DNA of 64,000 nucleotides. It comes from Ciona savignyi. Taxonomy: Eukaryota; Chordata; Ascidiacea; Phlebobranchia; Cionidae. Location: NCBI GenBank assembly GCA_000149265.1, contig CH003429.1, forward strand, positions 335,977 to 399,976. The letters are read 5' to 3'. Under the pieces are notes generated by a model, which did not search any database, was not told where the DNA came from, and saw nothing but the letters and a program-made list of their open reading frames with translations. Made by a program: the position numbers and the translations under genes. The number at the start of each line of letters is the position of its first letter. The first letter of the stretch is position 1. This document shows positions 45,749-57,699 of the stretch, piece after piece.

Positions 45749-47402
45749 TTATCTGTGTCACAAAAACTTTAAATATTTAAATTATATTAACCATCAAGGC
45801 ACTATCATAGTTGCATACATGTAACAAAATCAAATGTATGCGTTTAAAGCGAGTGGGTGTTCTTATACCGAATAATCTATTTGTGGCAGCAAGGTTTCCC
45901 AAGACAGGCTCAATTGTAAGCGCACAGAACTTAGGAAAGCGGAAACCTTCACCTAACAAAGTGTATTTCGTTCCAATTTTTCATTTTTATTCCCGATTTT
46001 TATTTAATTGAGTTTGTCCCAATTTGTTCGCATCAATTTGGAAGAGAAAGAGATATTTATTGGTAATTTATATATATAGAGATATTTATTGGTAATATAG
46101 CTTATATTGGTTTGGTAGTTATTTACAGTGAGGATAGCTACTTAAGTGTATTGATTTAACAATGGTACAAAATAAAACAAAAATAGTAGTTAACTAAAGA
46201 AATTTATTTGAGATGGATGTGTAATTTTATTTGGTCAATTTTTGGTCAAAATCCCAAATATTTTACATCCGCGTCAATTTTAATGGCGAATTGCATGTTC
46301 CCATTTTGGTTTCTCATGTAAAACCCGTTCACCTTGCTTTTCCCCGGATAGTAAGAACCATAATAACGTCAATTGGCTCACCACTAAGTGTAAATATAAA
46401 CGAAATACCCAAATCTTTGTGTGGTATTTGCCCGGGTGCAAGTGTGGATTATCCCTGGGTTCAACATGGTGGGTTATGCTGATACTTAATCCGACATGGG
46501 ATTACCACGAACTGCATTATAATCCAGTTTAAACCGGTTAATTCCCGGTGACGTGCATGCAGTTTGTATTTTGTGATAAAGGGCAAATAAAGTAATTTCA
46601 AAATCAGTAGTTGTGTGATATAATATTTGTAAATTGGTTTTAGTTTATTTTCCGTTCCTTCAATACATTAGAGAACAATTTATTAAGTCAAGAAGCCCGG
46701 ATAAAACGGCAAAACTATATACAGTAGTTAAAAAATGTTAGTGAATAGACATGGTATAATGGGAAAAAATAAAGTGTCTCTTAAACCTTTATCAAGCAAA
46801 ACAATCCTTTAATCTAAATTACTCAAAGTAAAAGTGTGCAAGCACGACCCTGTACTGAGGGCAAGCCGGGTTTATAAGATTTACATGACACGGTATTTTT
46901 AACGATGATTTTACTACAGTGCAATTAAAAAATACTGGTGTTATTAGGTCGCATACAATGTTACTATTTATGAAAATTGTCTCTTTTAAAAGTATAGACA
47001 ATGTAAACATGTAAAATGCCGAGTTAAAAGGGATCAGGATGTATATGCATCTTGTGAACATGATGGCTTGTTTATGGTCAGTCTTTTTATACAACCAATC
47101 GTGATGAGTGTAACACTGATAACCATCTACCAGCTTTTCTCACCAAGACAATCCGATTATAAATTGCATATCACACAAACACAGTAACGAATCGGGATTC
47201 TTGCAAATTATTGCCAGCAAAATCGCATAGAAAATCCGAAATTTTTAAATGTAAACCGGATGTTATTTTTTAAGTTACCTAAACAATATCTTTAAAAATT
47301 AGGATAATGATAATGCTTATAGATATAAACCGTAACATTTTGAAGTTGATTCTGTTAAATATACTAAGTATGAATTAAAGTCATTTCCATATTTTCTTAC
47401 AG

Positions 47403-50400
47403 AATCGCACAAAGAAAAATCCGAAAATTCCAGCAAAACCCAGGGAACGAGAATGGCGGGAAATTATGTGGCAAAGTTTCATTAGATCCGACGCTCGACG
47501 CTTCCAACCCGATTGCGGAATGTACGGAATCGGTGGTTCAAAGCACGGGCGACAAACATCCGGAAAAACACAAAAACAATTTAAATGTACAGTCACCCAA
47601 ATGTAATGATTGCGTCAGAGTTCTAGAAAATCAAACATACGGAGACATTTTGACGTCACTATCAGGTTTGTTAACAAATTGAGGTGAAATGAAAACCACA
47701 TTACCGTGTTTGCCGCTCACATCTTTGACGCGATTATGTCATAAAATTTTAACAACCAACCGAATTTTGTCAGGCGAATTCAAAGTTCAGCGTCATAGTG
47801 GCCATTGTCCAAACAGCAGCAATGATTATGACGTAAGCAAACAGAACCAACAAGACGCGAAGTACGAAAACCTAAGTTCTGTGACGCTGCGACAGAAAAG
47901 GTTTGTAATTGACAAATAAAAACTCGTAAATAAACATTCGCGAATGAGAAAACGCTTTTTTTGTGGTCCTAATCACCTGAACTAATGTTTATCCCGCCCT
48001 GGCAACCATATTTAAACAACCCAGCCACTTATTTGCCTTTGGAAGCCACCTTTAACACCTTGATACTTGTAACAATCCTCTTCTATGTGATGTCATAGCC
48101 ACCTTTGTTGCCACTGGTGACAATCCCTTCTATGTGATGTCATAGCAACCTTTGTTTATCACAATCCTCAGATAAATAGTTATTTCTCGGAAGTAGTTTT
48201 AACCCATTTGTCCTTCTGTAGTGGTTAACTTAGCTTTACCGGTATGATGCTAATGTCCAGATAAAAGGGGAATTTCTCACAAGATAGCAAGTGTTATCTG
48301 GGGCAAGACTTATAAGTTAAAATGATGGTAAACACGTCTAAACACACTGTATCAAGCACGACATTATTTATCTTTATGATTATTTGCGAATTATCATATT
48401 TTAATGTTTTTTAATGGAACGCTATATGCCCGATGTTAAATCCAAACGATGTTTTAAGGTTTTATGGGATTTGGTAGATCTAATGCTCAAGGGTATAAAC
48501 ATTTTGAAGGTGATTATATTAAACTTGCTAAGTACGACACTGGTGCAACAGCTTTATTTAGAAATGCAGTTGCAAAATGTTGCGGTGAAAGTATGAATCA
48601 TACTCACAGAAAAACAAGTGAAAACTGCTCCAAACAGCGATACTGCTAAAAACTGGGTTTTCTCTACTTAATGCCACATAGCACATGATTATACAACACT
48701 CCTATCTATGTTAAATAAATAGTGAGGTGTATATGGGCCCGATGTGTGGTCCCACATGCTTATCAGCTTGATTTGTGGCTTTTATGCGACTTTGTGCAAA
48801 CTTTGCTTGTTGCAATGCATAGTTATCTACGCAACTAATCAGCGCTCTTCCCAGCAAAAAAACGCACGCAAAGGGCATTATGACGTAATATATTATATTT
48901 TCACTCTTACTTAGGATTTCGCATGCTTATGAGACCATAGAATGCGTCCCAACCGGAGTGAAGATAATCGACAGTTTGGAAGTGCCGGAACCAATACAAA
49001 TAAAGAGGGCTTCGAAAAGCGAAGGTTAGATTAAACCTGATTACCTGTTTAAGCGCGCCAGCTAAGTAGTACATTCTTTGTTACTTATCTTTCTAATAAT
49101 ACAGTGGCGCGCTTACCTAAAAAGCGCGCCAAAAGTTCACATGTTTCATAAGAAAACCATTACAATGGCCGTATTGTGATGTCATAATGACCAACAAACA
49201 GAATTATGATGTTTAGTCAACTAAACCCGAACAGGAACTCAAGACCCCTCTTAATTACCCAAATTGCGCCTTTAGTTCGCTACCGTAATTTGATTTAACT
49301 ATTTTTGGAGTTGAGTTATCGGTTTAAAAATCAAACGTTGCAAGTCAAGCTTGGTTTTGAAAGTAGTTTGGGTGGGTTGGTTTGAAAGTGCTGGGTACTG
49401 CTTGTGCCACCCATGCACATTGTCATGGAATATCTTAAAACAAATAAGCAAGTTAGAATTCTTTTACCGAGCTAAGTTTCGAACCCTTAATGGGATCGAT
49501 TTGACGGCACTTTTTGAAAAAATGTCGGTATATGTATCTATCGCGCTAACCATTCGGCCACACGACCGTTACATAAATATATTTGATTCAATATAGTAGA
49601 ATATCTATTTTCTACCAAAAGTTAGAATTCAATAGTATAATATTTATTTTGTAGACGTCACAATATTCCCATGTCAAGTGCCACAGGAAAGTGACAACCC
49701 CCCAGAAAACCCGCCGGATCCAAAGCGGCTTCAATTGAGTGCCACGAAATGCACAACCGTCCCAATGTCGTCCATCGTAACCGCTCGAATCGACATCGAG
49801 CCGTCGCCGTATCTTCTGCGAACCTGGAGTGCACCGAGCCCCGGTAGGATTCGGGGAAAAGCACCGAGCCCGAAATTTCCAACTGACTTGAAACGAAAGA
49901 ACAAGCGTCGATTTATTGTACGGTTGTTTTCGATTTTAAGAATATTAAAAATTTTTTTAGAAAACGCAAAAATTCTGCACAAACTTAATAAAAATAGTAA
50001 TTGTTGTACAAAAGTCAAATATTATTGTTTAAAATTGACTTCGCTATAGCGACATACGCCATATGGGGTATTTACACTGTATAAGCGAGCACATAAGTTA
50101 TCAAAATTCAAATTATATTTGCATTAATGATTTGCAGGGAGTTTCATGTTTGGGGAATCCCATCGACGAACAATTGAATCTGGATGGGAAAGAATTGTCG
50201 GCATCCACGAAAATGTAACAAAAATATTAATTTCTATTATATAGTTTGACCGACTTATACGGGAAACATTAGGTTTAACTGTTAGAATGAGCCACTTAAA
50301 TGTGTATGATTTGGCAATGTAGTTATTAGGGTGAATGTTTAGTGGTGTCGATAGGGAAACTACCGAAAGGTAAGGAAGGGTGAGTTCCGATCATAATTGC

Positions 50401-52035
50401 TTGTGGAACTATTGACGAGCCCATCATGGGTTCGAACCTTGACCCTGTGACCCCAGTGACCCTCTGACCCGGTGACCCCTGTGACCATGTGACCCAGTGA
50501 TAAGATATTGATGTCCTGTGTTCTCAGAGAGTCAACACGCCCAGTGCGCATGCGCAGAAGAACGAAGCGGAGAGTGCGGAAAACGCGGAGGTATTTGGAC
50601 GAACGACGGAGAAAGTGTATTGCAGCTAGAGGGCAGAAGTCTTCCAATGATGCTTATGGAGGACAAAATAGGTGATGACGTAATCATGTATAACGTCATA
50701 ATTGTGTGACATTGTCGGTTATATTACGTCGTTAATTTTTTACGTCATTTTGTTTTCAGATGGCCTTTACCCCGTCTGTGCTTCGACAGTAGTTCCGGAA
50801 GTGACGTATTCAGATTCAAATGCTCAACCAAAATCAGTGAGGCGTGTCAGGAATCATCGAAGCGTGAAGCGTCGCTCCTGGAAGACATTTGGAGCCATTT
50901 GGACGAAATCACACAGAAATCTAATAAATTCAAAGGTAATTCCCCTTTCCCATCCTTTTCTCATTCGTTGCTCATTTGAATCAATTGCTTCCGCCGGATA
51001 TGACGTGTCCCAGTCATTTGGCCGACAACGTGGTTCAATGTTAAATAGCTTCCCTGTTTGAATAACCGTGTTTAACTCGTCTTTATAACTGACATGTAAG
51101 ATATGACTCGTCCAAAATGGATTCCCTGTCTATCAGATCCGGTTCCTAATAATTTTCGTGCAATTGGCTCGCTTATGCAATTATCTCTGACGTCACATCC
51201 TTTATTTTCAGAGTCTTTCTCGTCCCGCCGCGCGTCTGTTTCTTTAATTAGTTCAAGCGAAGAGGCTCCGTTTCCCAGCAACAGTGGTGACATCATAAGC
51301 ACAGATGGTGACGTCATGACAGCGTCACGTGGAAGCACAACCGACCGAGGGTACAGCACGTACAACAATAGAACAAGCGGGAGGGTTTTCTCGAGCTGCA
51401 TATCGAGCTTGGGGAGATACAGCAGTCTTAACAGCTCACGTGATCATTCGTTGCTCGGGAATCGAACCAGGAACCCCAGAGCTTCGGTTCCCCCGAGGAT
51501 AATCGTCTCGAAACACATCGGCAGCGGGAAAAGATCCGGGAATCTCGTGAAATCGTATCTCAGTGTGCTGGAAGCTTATTTCACCAAATCGAACCCCATC
51601 TACGAAGAGCTGCACCACTGTACGTCATCAGCACCCCATTCACGACGTCATAATACAGATAGTAATGTTAGAAACATAACAAACAACAATGGTGTTGATA
51701 GTTCGAGGCATACTCCCTCGCCCACCCCAACTAAGCATGTTTGCGCTGTGTCTTCCCGCGTCGACGCTGATTCGAAGAATTTAAACCTTCATGACGTCAT
51801 ATTGAATAACAAGTTCGATAATTCAATATCGAATGTCAAAGGCGAAGCTGTTGTTACGTCATACACACCATCGAAACTCGCGGGACAAACAAAAACATTG
51901 AAAAATTATGTTGTGGTCGCCCCTTCCGTGTTGTTGAGGCAAGACGACAAACACAGACCGCTGGCGACGTCTAGCGGAGACGCAAAAGAAGCAACGGACG
52001 ATCCGTTTTCAGTTTTCATGGAAATGAACGTTTAA
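47403..52035 (+). CDS. Unrecognised Ser/Arg-rich protein, seven exons, 5' end not found
   Basis: Seven plus-strand segments are bounded by AG/GT and keep one frame: 47403-47665, 48941-49024, 49655-49917, 50138-50214, 50528-50671, 50760-50935 and 51212-52035 (TAA). They give about 609 residues; exon 1 enters in phase 2, so at least one upstream exon is missing. Visible parts are a polar N-terminal region, a Pro-rich stretch (NPPENPPDPKR), a strongly basic segment (RMRRRTKRRVRKTRRYL) of nuclear-localisation type, an acidic helix-like piece (EASLLEDIWSHLDEITQ) and a long Ser/Asn-rich tail ending DPFSVFMEMNV. I recognise no domain. The donor of exon 3 (ATT|GTACGG) is weak. An alternative donor at 49844 would switch exons 4-5 to another frame that ends early. 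Exons 6-7 are best supported. Confidence 0.55.
49425..49572 (-). repeat. tRNA-like dispersed repeat (family 2), minus strand
   Basis: On the minus strand: CGGTCGTGTGGCCGAATGG, TTAGCGCGATAGATACATAT and later AAGGGTTCGAAACTTAGC. Lies in an intron of the seven-exon plus-strand gene. Confidence 0.45.
50443..50505. repeat. GTGACCC microsatellite
   Basis: About seven degenerate 8-10-bp units of GTGACCC in the intron just before exon 5 of the seven-exon gene, following a B-box-like GGGTTCGAACC. Confidence 0.6.
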
Positions 52036-52979
52036 ATTAAGAAGAATTTTAACATTGTTGAGTAACAAACAATTTATTGTGCTTAACGCCATATATTACC
52101 CATTAGGAGTGTATGTTACCTGTGTAATAATATATTAAAAACGCGCAACACTATCTTCTTCATCAGGCATCAGCAACATACGACCCTTGAAGGGATTTAG
52201 ATTTGCTCGCAGACTGTATCTAATCATACACTGTAATATGGCCCTTGCAATAGTAAATAAATATTTGGTTAAGATATTAAATACTACAAATGTAATAATC
52301 CAGCCCAGCAAGAACTTCATATTCCCACATCTGGCCCGCTGACTAGAGAAGTTGCCACCCCTGGTCTCTGGATGTAATGCAGGTACTACTGTAACTGTTG
52401 GGCAACCATATCAAGTTATGATTTAAAAATAAGTTAGACTAGTCAGCCACGTGTGAACCACCACTATTTAAAAAATTCTTTTTAAGTGTCTGCTGTATTT
52501 CTCAGTTTGCAGAAACGATCGGGTTTCCTGGCTACCTAAACCACATGGTATCTTATACAAAGTGTATAACATTTGTTGCTGCAAGCAGAAACCAATGGGT
52601 TTCCGGGTTACCAATCCATGTTTTATAAATGGAGTTTTGAGGTTTGTATAAAAAACAACAAAAAACAAAGAAAACATTCTAAAATGTTCAACTCAATTGA
52701 AACATATTTTATTTTCACATTGAGCGTAAAAAACGATTTACATATGTGACATAGGGAATGGAGATTTTATTCACATGCGACCTCATATACAACTAGAGAG
52801 TGTCAACCACGTGTTTAACCACTCACTATTTGGTAAAACACATGTTGTATGCCATATATACATGCTACAGGGTTCCTAACCACAATTTGTATTTTATACA
52901 CTGAGTATGTAGTTTGTTTCTGCAAGCATAAACGCATGGGTCCCATAGTTATCCAACCAAACTTATTTTCCATGTGTAG

Positions 52980-54260
52980 TTAAAAAAAAGAATAAACGTC
53001 TTAAATTTACGAACATTTCACCACAGATGTTTTAAATTTAACCTTTTTTTCAAGCGCTAGTATAATGAAACTAAATTGCCAAAACAGCCCGATTTCGTTT
53101 TTAATGGTTTCTGGGAATTCTCCTAGGTTTAGTAGATAAGTTTCTGTTTTTACATATGTGGGTCATGTTATGTAACAATTCTTAGAGTTTTAATCTGATT
53201 TGTCGACTCCTTGTTGGAAATGTAAGTGCGATATGGCATGCCTGTCACAATCATAATTCAGAAACATATCTTCGTTTTTAAGGGAAATACCCTAAGTGAA
53301 TGTTTTCTTACTTTTAATTGGCACAAAATGTCTAATGGTCTTATATTTCACCAAATCTGATCAAAATTACAGCAGCCGTTCAAGCGCTATGCCCCAAAAA
53401 GCTAATTTATTTAAAAAAAAACTATTTGGTTTTTTATGTCTTAGGGGAATTCCCCTAGATTCATTACTCAAAATCTTGGTTTCTGCATATCTAGCCCATG
53501 TTCTCTTACAAATGTCAAATTTTCATTGCGATTCCATTACTCCTTTTGGTAGATGTCGGGGTGACTTGGCGTGCTTGTCACAATAATGATTTGAGAACAA
53601 AATCCTATTTTTAGGGTATTTCCCCAGGTAATTTTTTTATTTCTTTTAAGTGTTAAATCAGTGACTAATGCACTTACATTCCATCAAATCTCATTTTAAA
53701 TTGTTGCAGCCGTTCAAACGCTATGACCCCAAAAAGTTTTTTAGAAAAAAATACTGTTTTGGTTTTTAACCTCCCAGGAAATTTCCCCCCGATTTATTAC
53801 CGAAAATTTTGGTTTCTGTATATCTAGACCATGTTGTCTAACAAATACCAAAGTTTAATTGCGATTCCATTATTTCTTTTGGTAGATGTCGGGGCAACAT
53901 GGCATGCTTGTCACAATCATGATTTCAGAACAAAATCTTATTTTTTAGGGTATTTTTTCTATGTATTTTTTATTTCTTCTAAGTGTTAAATCAGTGACTA
54001 ATGCACTTACATTCCACCAAATATGATTAAAATTAAAGCAACCGTTTAAGCGCTATGTCACAAAAAGCTAAATTTTTCATAAAAAATATCGTTTTGGATT
54101 TTAACCTCCCAGGGGAATTCCCCTGGATTTATCACCTAAAAAGTTGGTTTCTGCATATCTAGACCATGTTGTCTAACCAATGGCCAAGTTTCATTACGAT
54201 TTCATTATTCCTTCTGGTATATGTCGGGCGACATTCCATGCCTGTCAAACCTTTGACGAA
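52980..54260 (+). repeat. Satellite-like array of about 330-bp units
   Basis: Blocks such as TTCAAGCGCTATG, GGGGAATTCCCCTAGATT, TTGGTTTCTGCATATCTAG and TTTTGGTAGATGTCGGGG recur at about 328-330-base steps (for example 53383, 53711, 54041) over roughly four units. Diverged traces continue to about 55200. No coding potential seen. Confidence 0.8.
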
Positions 54261-55494
54261 AAAAAACGAAAAAAAACGGACAAATACAATATGTGTCCCA
54301 TTTTTCCAAAGGGGACCCATAACTACGTGTTCATTTCAGAGTAGCTGACACTTATAAAAGTTTGACCTCGATTGGATATTTACTTACGTCCTGTTTCAGT
54401 GTGGTGGTTGCGTGTATGGGGATTTCCCGGGAAAACGGTTGAAGATTGGTATCGCGGAAACATTCATGGTTGTTCGTATTCAAATTCTCTATCACCTTAT
54501 GTCGGTTTGGATTCACTAACGGTAAACTAAGATGTTTTTATTCATTACGTATTTTTCAATTCCATTTTATACTATTTTTTACTTCCTTTAAAAATTGAAC
54601 AGAATTGTCCTTTTTAAATGTTAAGATATGGAAGGACAAAGAATATTGACCTCAAAATAACGGAAAGTCGTCGCCGTGTTTATATTCTGGCGTCGTGATT
54701 TTCGCTGCATATCTGATACATATTCTCGCCAAGAGACGTTAGGGGGTTCCCGAAAAATGGTTCATGGTGGGTATGAGGTATTCATATTGTTTTTAATGGA
54801 TTTCCCATTGTAACTTTGGATATGTCGTGTTTTTTTCATTCCCCAGATCATTTTATTCGCCTACAACTTTCTTTACAAGTAAATAATACTTACCAGGAGT
54901 GAATAATATATAAGTATTAAAAGTAAATAAATAAAAACCAGAAGTAAGTCCCAAAATATCGGCTGTTAAAGAATATCTTGCGCTGAAATCGCAAAACGGC
55001 AGTCGTGCTTATATTCTTTGGTCTGTAGGGAATTTCCTTTGTTCGATTCAAATTTGCCACTGCAGATCCAAACCGCATTATCTAACACCAACAGAAGATT
55101 TACCTTGATTGGACATATCATTTCTTTTGTAAAAGATGACTAGTTTAAGAGGAAATGAATTTCCGGGGCTTTCCCGGAACGAGTTAAAGATTGGCATGGG
55201 TGAAACTTGTTTTTTTTTTATTGACGTGTTTCTTATTCTTGTTGTACATCTTGTATTTTCTTAAACACTTAAAGTAAATATTTCTTTACAATCATATCGG
55301 CGACAAGGCCATAAAGGCTGAAAATGACCTGTTTTATACATTTTGAACAAAAGAGAAAAATCCTCTTGGGCTTTTCTGTAAAATAAAAGGTCGAAGCAAA
55401 CTTTGAGCATGCTGGTTAGGATTCCTGAAAATTTTGACCTGATTAAACCCGTTCTTTACAATTACCTCGCGACTTGGCATCTGACCAGATATAA

Positions 55495-55775
55495 CTCAGT
55501 GGATTATTGTCTTGGCTTTCAGCTGGCGGGTTGTGGGTACGAAACTACTCACAAGCTAGTCGATTGTGTATTTGTGCTAGGCATTTATCAGACATTGCCT
55601 GAACATAGCTAGTAAACGGCTTCTACCAAATTGAAGAAACGTATAATGCATACTGTACTCAACACACTGTAATAGCTCCGGTAACCAAATGGTGGGCGCG
55701 AGGTGATCTGACAATTTAACGTGTGTTAACCCTCTTGGTTTTTTCTATTCATGGGGATATATCCTATCCTATGCC
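55495..55775 (+). mobile_element. tRNA-derived SINE (family 1)
   Basis: A decayed head (TTTCAGCTGGCGGGTTGTGG) is followed by ACACACTGTAATAGCTCCGG, GGGCGCGAGGTGATCTGA and a tail with ATCCTATCCTAT. Confidence 0.65.
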
Positions 55776-56314
55776 TGTCATTTCTCTATTCAAAATCGAG
55801 GGAACAATCAATGATAAACCGCCGTCTCTGTCGTCTGACAAAATACAAATTAATAATGTAGGAAATAACCAATTATCAGTGCAGAAAAGATAAAACAAAG
55901 ATATTGGGATTAATCTTTGTAAACCTAGATTAAAACAAATGTTGCTTTTTTTTGGAAATATCTTCAAATATTTTGATTTCATTTTCGAAATATATTCATG
56001 ATTACAATCAAGCTTAACAAGCAATATATCATCTGTATGCGCTGCAATGGTCAAAGCTCACGATATCATGTTAATGCGATAATTATCCAAATACATTGGG
56101 ATCGATTATAATCCAATATACCTCGCTGAATTTGGAGTCTCAAATATTAACAGGTTGGGATTAAAGGAAACCCACAATAGTAAGATGGCCGCAGAGATGA
56201 ACTTAATATGTTTGGTTCTCCACTTCCCCGACTGTGATAATTGCACGCGTGATTGCGCTATGATAGCGGAACACTTTGTGTTATGCATTACGTACGTTTC
56301 ATAGGACAAATGCG

Positions 56315-56565
56315 GTGAGCACACATGTTGCGTGATGCGGCATATAGACATATTGCGTGATGCGGCACACACATTGCGTAATACGACATACATGTTGCGT
56401 GATACGGCACATATATTGCGTGATGCTAAATACATATTTTGCGTGAAGCGGGACACATGTTGCGTGATGCGGCACATACATTGCGTGAAGCGCCACACAT
56501 AATACGTGATGCGGCACACATATTTCGTGATGCGCCACACATAATATGTGATGCGGCATACATAT
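56315..56565. repeat. Tandem repeat of about 21 bp (GCGTGATGCGGCACA)
   Basis: About ten degenerate units of TGCGTGATGCGGCACACAT. Overlapping minus-strand open frames are by-products. Its flanks from 55775 to 57430 show no gene. Confidence 0.8.
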
Positions 56566-57035
56566 CATTTCAATCCAATATTTTCGAATAAATCTTTCAA
56601 ACAAGAACGATTGTTTTGAATAAATGAATACAGCATCCAAAGTTAGAAATATTGAACGAGCAACGGATTAACAAAACATTCAAGTTGTAAAAAGCCAGTT
56701 GTTTAACAATCGATTCAATATACTTTGTACCATTTATCCGGGGACTTGACTTTCAACTCATTAAAAGGAAAACTCTACGTTTTCCCCCGATTGAAGCTTA
56801 GACCAGCAAAGTTTTCCGGATGTGCCATTCTTTGAATTGTACACTGAAATATTCACTGTTATCCACCATTGCTCTGCTCTTCGACATATCAACTCATCGG
56901 ATCCACTTGACCAACAAACCTCCGCTAAGTGGTGCTTGAGAGGCGTGGCGTGCGTGGTGCAAATCTAATTATGCGATCCCATGTACGAGTACCATGGCTG
57001 CCATTAATTAGAGTTCCAGGTTTAGTATCTTAATC

Positions 57036-57300
57036 GTTATGTCGTCGGTTTGTAGAAAGCCAGTTGTAGGTTCGAAAACCGGTTGCTAGCTAGTGGGTTG
57101 TGTTTTTGCGCAAGGCACTTGGGAAACATTTCCAAACTCAATTACTTAATAAGTTCTGGGGGGAAAACTGAGGTAACATGAAGTATATTAAACAACACAT
57201 GACAATAAATTTAGTAAATCTACTTTGATTTCGAGTTCACCCGACGATTGTCCGTGTGATAACATCTCCTTAATATCCACGTTAACAAAGATAAAACATA
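57036..57300 (+). mobile_element. tRNA-derived SINE (family 1), diverged
   Basis: GTAGGTTCGAAAACCGG (B-box region), GCTAGCTAGTGGGTTGTG, GCGCAAGGCACTTGGG and CGACGATTGTCCGTGTG occur in the family order. The tail is decayed. Confidence 0.5.
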
Positions 57301-57699
57301 ACGAATCAAAAGATTTCACAGAAAACTTATCAACGTAGTGTTGCTGTGTATGAAAGCCTCATGTAAAACTGGTTTTAACCACTATGTTCATATATAGCAG
57401 ATAAGTAGGTTGAACGGGAACTGAGGTTTTTTAACCCAATATACATTTCCATTGTTCAAGATTGCGGTACAATCCAGTGTGGGGTGTGGTTATATACAGT
57501 CACGTCCTTGTAGAATTGAATACACTATTCATGTCACGGTCTACCGAATCTACGAAGGCGATGACGTAGATACAACCGATCTTCTGGGACTGGTAGCATG
57601 GACCGGTGAAACCGCAGATTCATATGGCATGAACATACCGAGTAAACGGACCAGTGTTTTGTGTTGAAACCAGACATGAATGAGCGATTTACTCGGTTG

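Larger units (their letters stand above)
38441..47402. other. Long intergenic region, no supported gene
   Basis: Apart from the repeats listed separately (39580, 43860, 45195, 45675), only short AT-rich frames without domains or splice context occur. The missing 5' exon or exons of the seven-exon gene may lie in its last kilobases. A TGGTAATTTATATATATAGA repeat sits near 46055. Confidence 0.45.

Noticed and set aside
51072..51618. Minus-strand frames of 109 and 60 codons
   Set aside because: Antisense to the last exon of the seven-exon gene; no splice context.
57452..57667. 71-codon plus-strand frame and its minus-strand counterpart
   Set aside because: Relatively GC-rich and open on both strands, but no splice sites or homology could be recognised, so the strand cannot be chosen.
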